Source: Ruminococcus flavefaciens (GTDB taxonomy: Bacteria > Bacillota > Clostridia > Oscillospirales > Ruminococcaceae). From it: 7,124 nucleotides of DNA. Positions 5,443 through 7,124 of this stretch are shown piece after piece; the stretch's first letter is position 1; each line of letters opens with the position of its first letter. The notes under the pieces were generated by a model that was not told the DNA's origin, made no database searches, and worked only from the letters and a program-made list of their open reading frames with translations. The stretch is from the NCBI GenBank assembly GCA_902796705.1, contig CADBQF010000159.1, positions 1 to 7,124 on the forward strand, in the 5' to 3' direction. The position numbers were made by a program, and so were the translations under genes.

Positions 5443-6144
5443 TTATATCCACCTGAATTCGTCAATTATAACAGAAGGATCTCCTTCACAGTATAAAGCA
5501 TTGATGTTTATGCCTATTTTTCCGTATTTTTTAACTATAACATTCTCGGAATTGATCTCTTTCAGACCTTCCCTCATATCCATAATTAGCTGGCGGAGAT
5601 ATCCCTGTTTTTCCGGATCACCGTCCCAGAGTGCAGCGAGGAGTTCTCCGTTCGTGCAGAAAGCACCGTTCTTGTAGACAAGATAGGCAAACAGCTCGAT
5701 AGTGCGGTCACGCTTGAAGTCAAACGGCTTATTGTCAGAGAACAGAGCAAAAGGCGAGCAATGCACGACGAGCGGGACTTTCACTTCTTTCAGCGGAAAA
5801 CGAAGTTCCTGCAATTCACGAATGATGTCCTTTTCACAGACGGGCTTTTTGAGAAATCCGCTCGGGTGGATCCCATGTGCTTCAAAGCTGTATTCAAGAT
5901 GACCTGTGACGAAGATTATATTGATACGGCTGTGATTTTTCTTAATGTGTTTTGCAATGTCGATACCGTTCATGCCCGGCATCTCGATATCGAGGAAGAC
6001 GATCTGAACTTCATCGCTCAGCAGAGAAAAGGCTTCTTCTGTATTTCCGGCGATCAGGTGTGTTCCCTCCGGATCGATCTTATACATCATGAACTGAAGG
6101 AGTTCTGATGAAGTTTTCTGATCGTCTATCGTTAAAGTTATCAT
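5443..6144 (-). CDS. Response regulator: receiver domain plus SARP/OmpR-type winged-helix DNA-binding domain
   Basis: A 233-residue cytoplasmic transcription regulator. The receiver occupies about residues 1-118 with all key positions present: acidic pair D7-D8, phosphoacceptor D52 in FLDIEMPGMNG, T80 in FVTG, and the KKP motif at 99-101. The C-terminal part (about 125-215) is a winged helix of the Trans_reg_C/SARP type: SPFALFSDNKPFDFKRDR opens it, ELFAYLVYKNGAFCTNGELLAALW is the helical core, and YLRQLIMDMREGLKE is the likely recognition region. Only a stub follows (GDPSVIIDEFRWI), so the tandem-repeat activation domain of classical SARPs is absent. The start ATG overlaps the kinase stop as ATGA, with AGGAGG six bases upstream, so the two are translated together. 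It is expected to be phosphorylated by the neighbouring kinase. Targets are not shown directly; the TGTAAC repeats in the gap downstream are a candidate. Confidence 0.88.
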   Translation of the reverse strand: MITLTIDDQKTSSELLQFMMYKIDPEGTHLIAGNTEEAFSLLSDEVQIVFLDIEMPGMNGIDIAKHIKKNHSRINIIFVTGHLEYSFEAHGIHPSGFLKKPVCEKDIIRELQELRFPLKEVKVPLVVHCSPFALFSDNKPFDFKRDRTIELFAYLVYKNGAFCTNGELLAALWDGDPEKQGYLRQLIMDMREGLKEINSENVIVKKYGKIGININALYCEGDPSVIIDEFRWI

Positions 6145-7124
6145 GGTTTTCCTCCTGTTTGGCTGCCCGGATCAGAAATAGTGATCCTTGCGGTAGTTCC
6201 GTGTTCACCCTTGATGATATCAAGTTCGCCGTTGCTGATAGAGCGAAGTCTTGCACGGACATTTTCTACTCCAACGCCTTTGCGTTTTTTCTGTTTTGGT
6301 GTGATGCTGCTTTTGCCTGAGCCGTCATCGATGACTTCAATGATTATCCGGTCATCAGTACGGCGTGTCGCTATCCTGAGTTTTCCACCTTTATCGTAGC
6401 TTCCTATACCGTGACGGACAGCATTTTCGACGAGAGGCTGAACGGAAAGTGCGGGAATGTAGAAATCGTCAGCTTCGATATCATAGTCGATATCAAGGCG
6501 GTCACCGAAATTGAGCTGTTCAAGCGAGAGATAGGCTTCGATATTTTCCATTTCCTCTTCAAAAGATATCTCCTTGGTATTTCCGAGAGCATCGAAATGT
6601 GAGCGGAGATAAAGCGAGAAATTCGTCAGCGACTCATACATCTCCGTATTGTCCCTGCAAAGCGAACGGAGCGACATGAGCGAATTATTTATGAAATGCG
6701 GCTGTATCTGAGCCATGAGCATCTCATTCTTGCTCTGTTCGAGTTCGAGCCTGCTTAGATATAGCTTTTCCTGTATTTCATTATGATAAATAGCTGTCAT
6801 ATACCAGTAATAAATGAAAAGTCCGAGTGCGATAGCATCGTCAGTGAAATTCCTGATAAGGTCGATATATTCAGCATACAGCGTGATTATCGACAGGAGC
6901 GAAATGGAAAGGATGATACCGCCACGCTGCTTTTCATTCTTTCTTATCATTTTCAGGGCATTGTAAGCCATTATCCATATGTAGAATATCATCAGGCATA
7001 TAGGATAATAACCTCCCGGTCCCCTGAAAAATGAATGATCTTTGTGGTATCCGAAAACAATACTTTTTCCGAAAGCGTTTATCAGCAGCAGATTGAAATT
7101 TATGATCTCCGGCAGAGCAAGCAG
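6141..7124 (-). CDS. GHKL sensor histidine kinase (LytS/YpdA-like), 5' end beyond the window
   Basis: The frame is open from the right edge to the stop at 6143-6141, giving 327 visible residues. The methionine at 6992 is internal, because another 44 codons upstream read as hydrophobic kinase-like sequence and reach the edge. Three or four transmembrane segments are visible: one cut by the edge, then about visible residues 38-58, 68-87 and 95-113. A coiled coil leads into the His_kinase motif MAQIQPHFINNSL, with phosphoacceptor H143 (codon 6698-6696). The ATPase domain follows with VQPLVENAVRHG (N box), DDGSG (G1) and GVGVENVRARL (G2), all intact. The membrane region has no large extracellular domain in the part seen, so the stimulus may be sensed within the membrane or near it. 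The last codons hold the ribosome binding site of the response regulator and overlap its start by four bases. Confidence 0.9.
   Translation of the reverse strand: MLALPEIINFNLLLINAFGKSIVFGYHKDHSFFRGPGGYYPICLMIFYIWIMAYNALKMIRKNEKQRGGIILSISLLSIITLYAEYIDLIRNFTDDAIALGLFIYYWYMTAIYHNEIQEKLYLSRLELEQSKNEMLMAQIQPHFINNSLMSLRSLCRDNTEMYESLTNFSLYLRSHFDALGNTKEISFEEEMENIEAYLSLEQLNFGDRLDIDYDIEADDFYIPALSVQPLVENAVRHGIGSYDKGGKLRIATRRTDDRIIIEVIDDGSGKSSITPKQKKRKGVGVENVRARLRSISNGELDIIKGEHGTTARITISDPGSQTGGKP
6151..6156 (-). promoter_or_regulatory. Ribosome binding site of the response regulator inside the kinase gene
   Basis: On the minus strand AGGAGG (6156-6151) lies six bases before ATG 6144 and forms part of the kinase C-terminal codons for TGGKP. 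With the ATGA stop/start overlap this indicates translational coupling and balanced production of kinase and regulator. Confidence 0.88.

Noticed and set aside
5276..5677. Plus-strand open frame of 133 codons
   Set aside because: It overlaps the response-regulator gene on the opposite strand, has no ribosome binding site, and its sequence looks like a reverse-strand shadow.
6141..6992. Kinase gene starting at ATG 6992
   Set aside because: The frame stays open to the window edge with 44 more codons of hydrophobic, kinase-like sequence, and there is no properly spaced ribosome binding site before 6992.
1..7124. Mobile elements, CRISPR arrays, tRNA or rRNA genes
   Set aside because: No transposase-like or integrase-like protein, no regularly spaced repeat-spacer pattern, and no tRNA or rRNA sequence was recognised on either strand.

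Overview
The window looks like chromosomal DNA from a Gram-positive member of the Clostridia, most likely Oscillospiraceae/Ruminococcus-like. The reasons are moderate GC content, strong AGGAGG-type ribosome binding sites, and a GHKL kinase paired with a receiver/SARP-type winged-helix regulator. This placement is an inference from gene content, not from a marker gene.

Plus strand, 1-3884: a two-gene operon for cyclic-di-GMP signalling. The first gene encodes a 1030-residue membrane protein with an extracellular two-propeller plus Y_Y_Y sensor of the kind known from hybrid two-component systems. Its cytoplasmic output is an intact HD-GYP phosphodiesterase. The second gene begins 12 bases after the first one's stop codon, with its ribosome binding site touching that stop. 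It encodes a 246-residue protein that reads as a decayed receiver plus a decayed GGDEF domain (NGNRV where GGDEF should be). The pair looks like an extracellular-ligand-controlled c-di-GMP hydrolase with a catalytically dead partner. A strong bidirectional terminator (3891-3928) closes the operon.

Minus strand, 5061-3938: a second small operon converges on that terminator. Its first gene encodes a 306-residue protein resembling the uncharacterised nucleotidyltransferase family but lacking the expected catalytic residues. Its second gene encodes a 61-residue ribbon-helix-helix DNA-binding protein.

Intergenic 5062-5442 (about 380 bases): this is the most structured non-coding stretch. On the minus strand it holds AT-rich, helically phased direct repeats, an extended -10 promoter with a perfect TATAAT, and about 90 bases downstream a strong hairpin followed by six T. 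It may make a small RNA of about 120 nt or an attenuated leader for the nucleotidyltransferase-like gene. It also lies just downstream of the response-regulator gene.

Minus strand, 7124-5443: a GHKL sensor histidine kinase, open through the right edge of the window, overlaps by ATGA with a response regulator that joins a receiver to a SARP/OmpR-type winged helix. One TGTAAC pair with an 11-base offset overlaps the -35 region of the intergenic promoter. That is a plausible site for this regulator, since SARP-type proteins bind direct repeats of that period.
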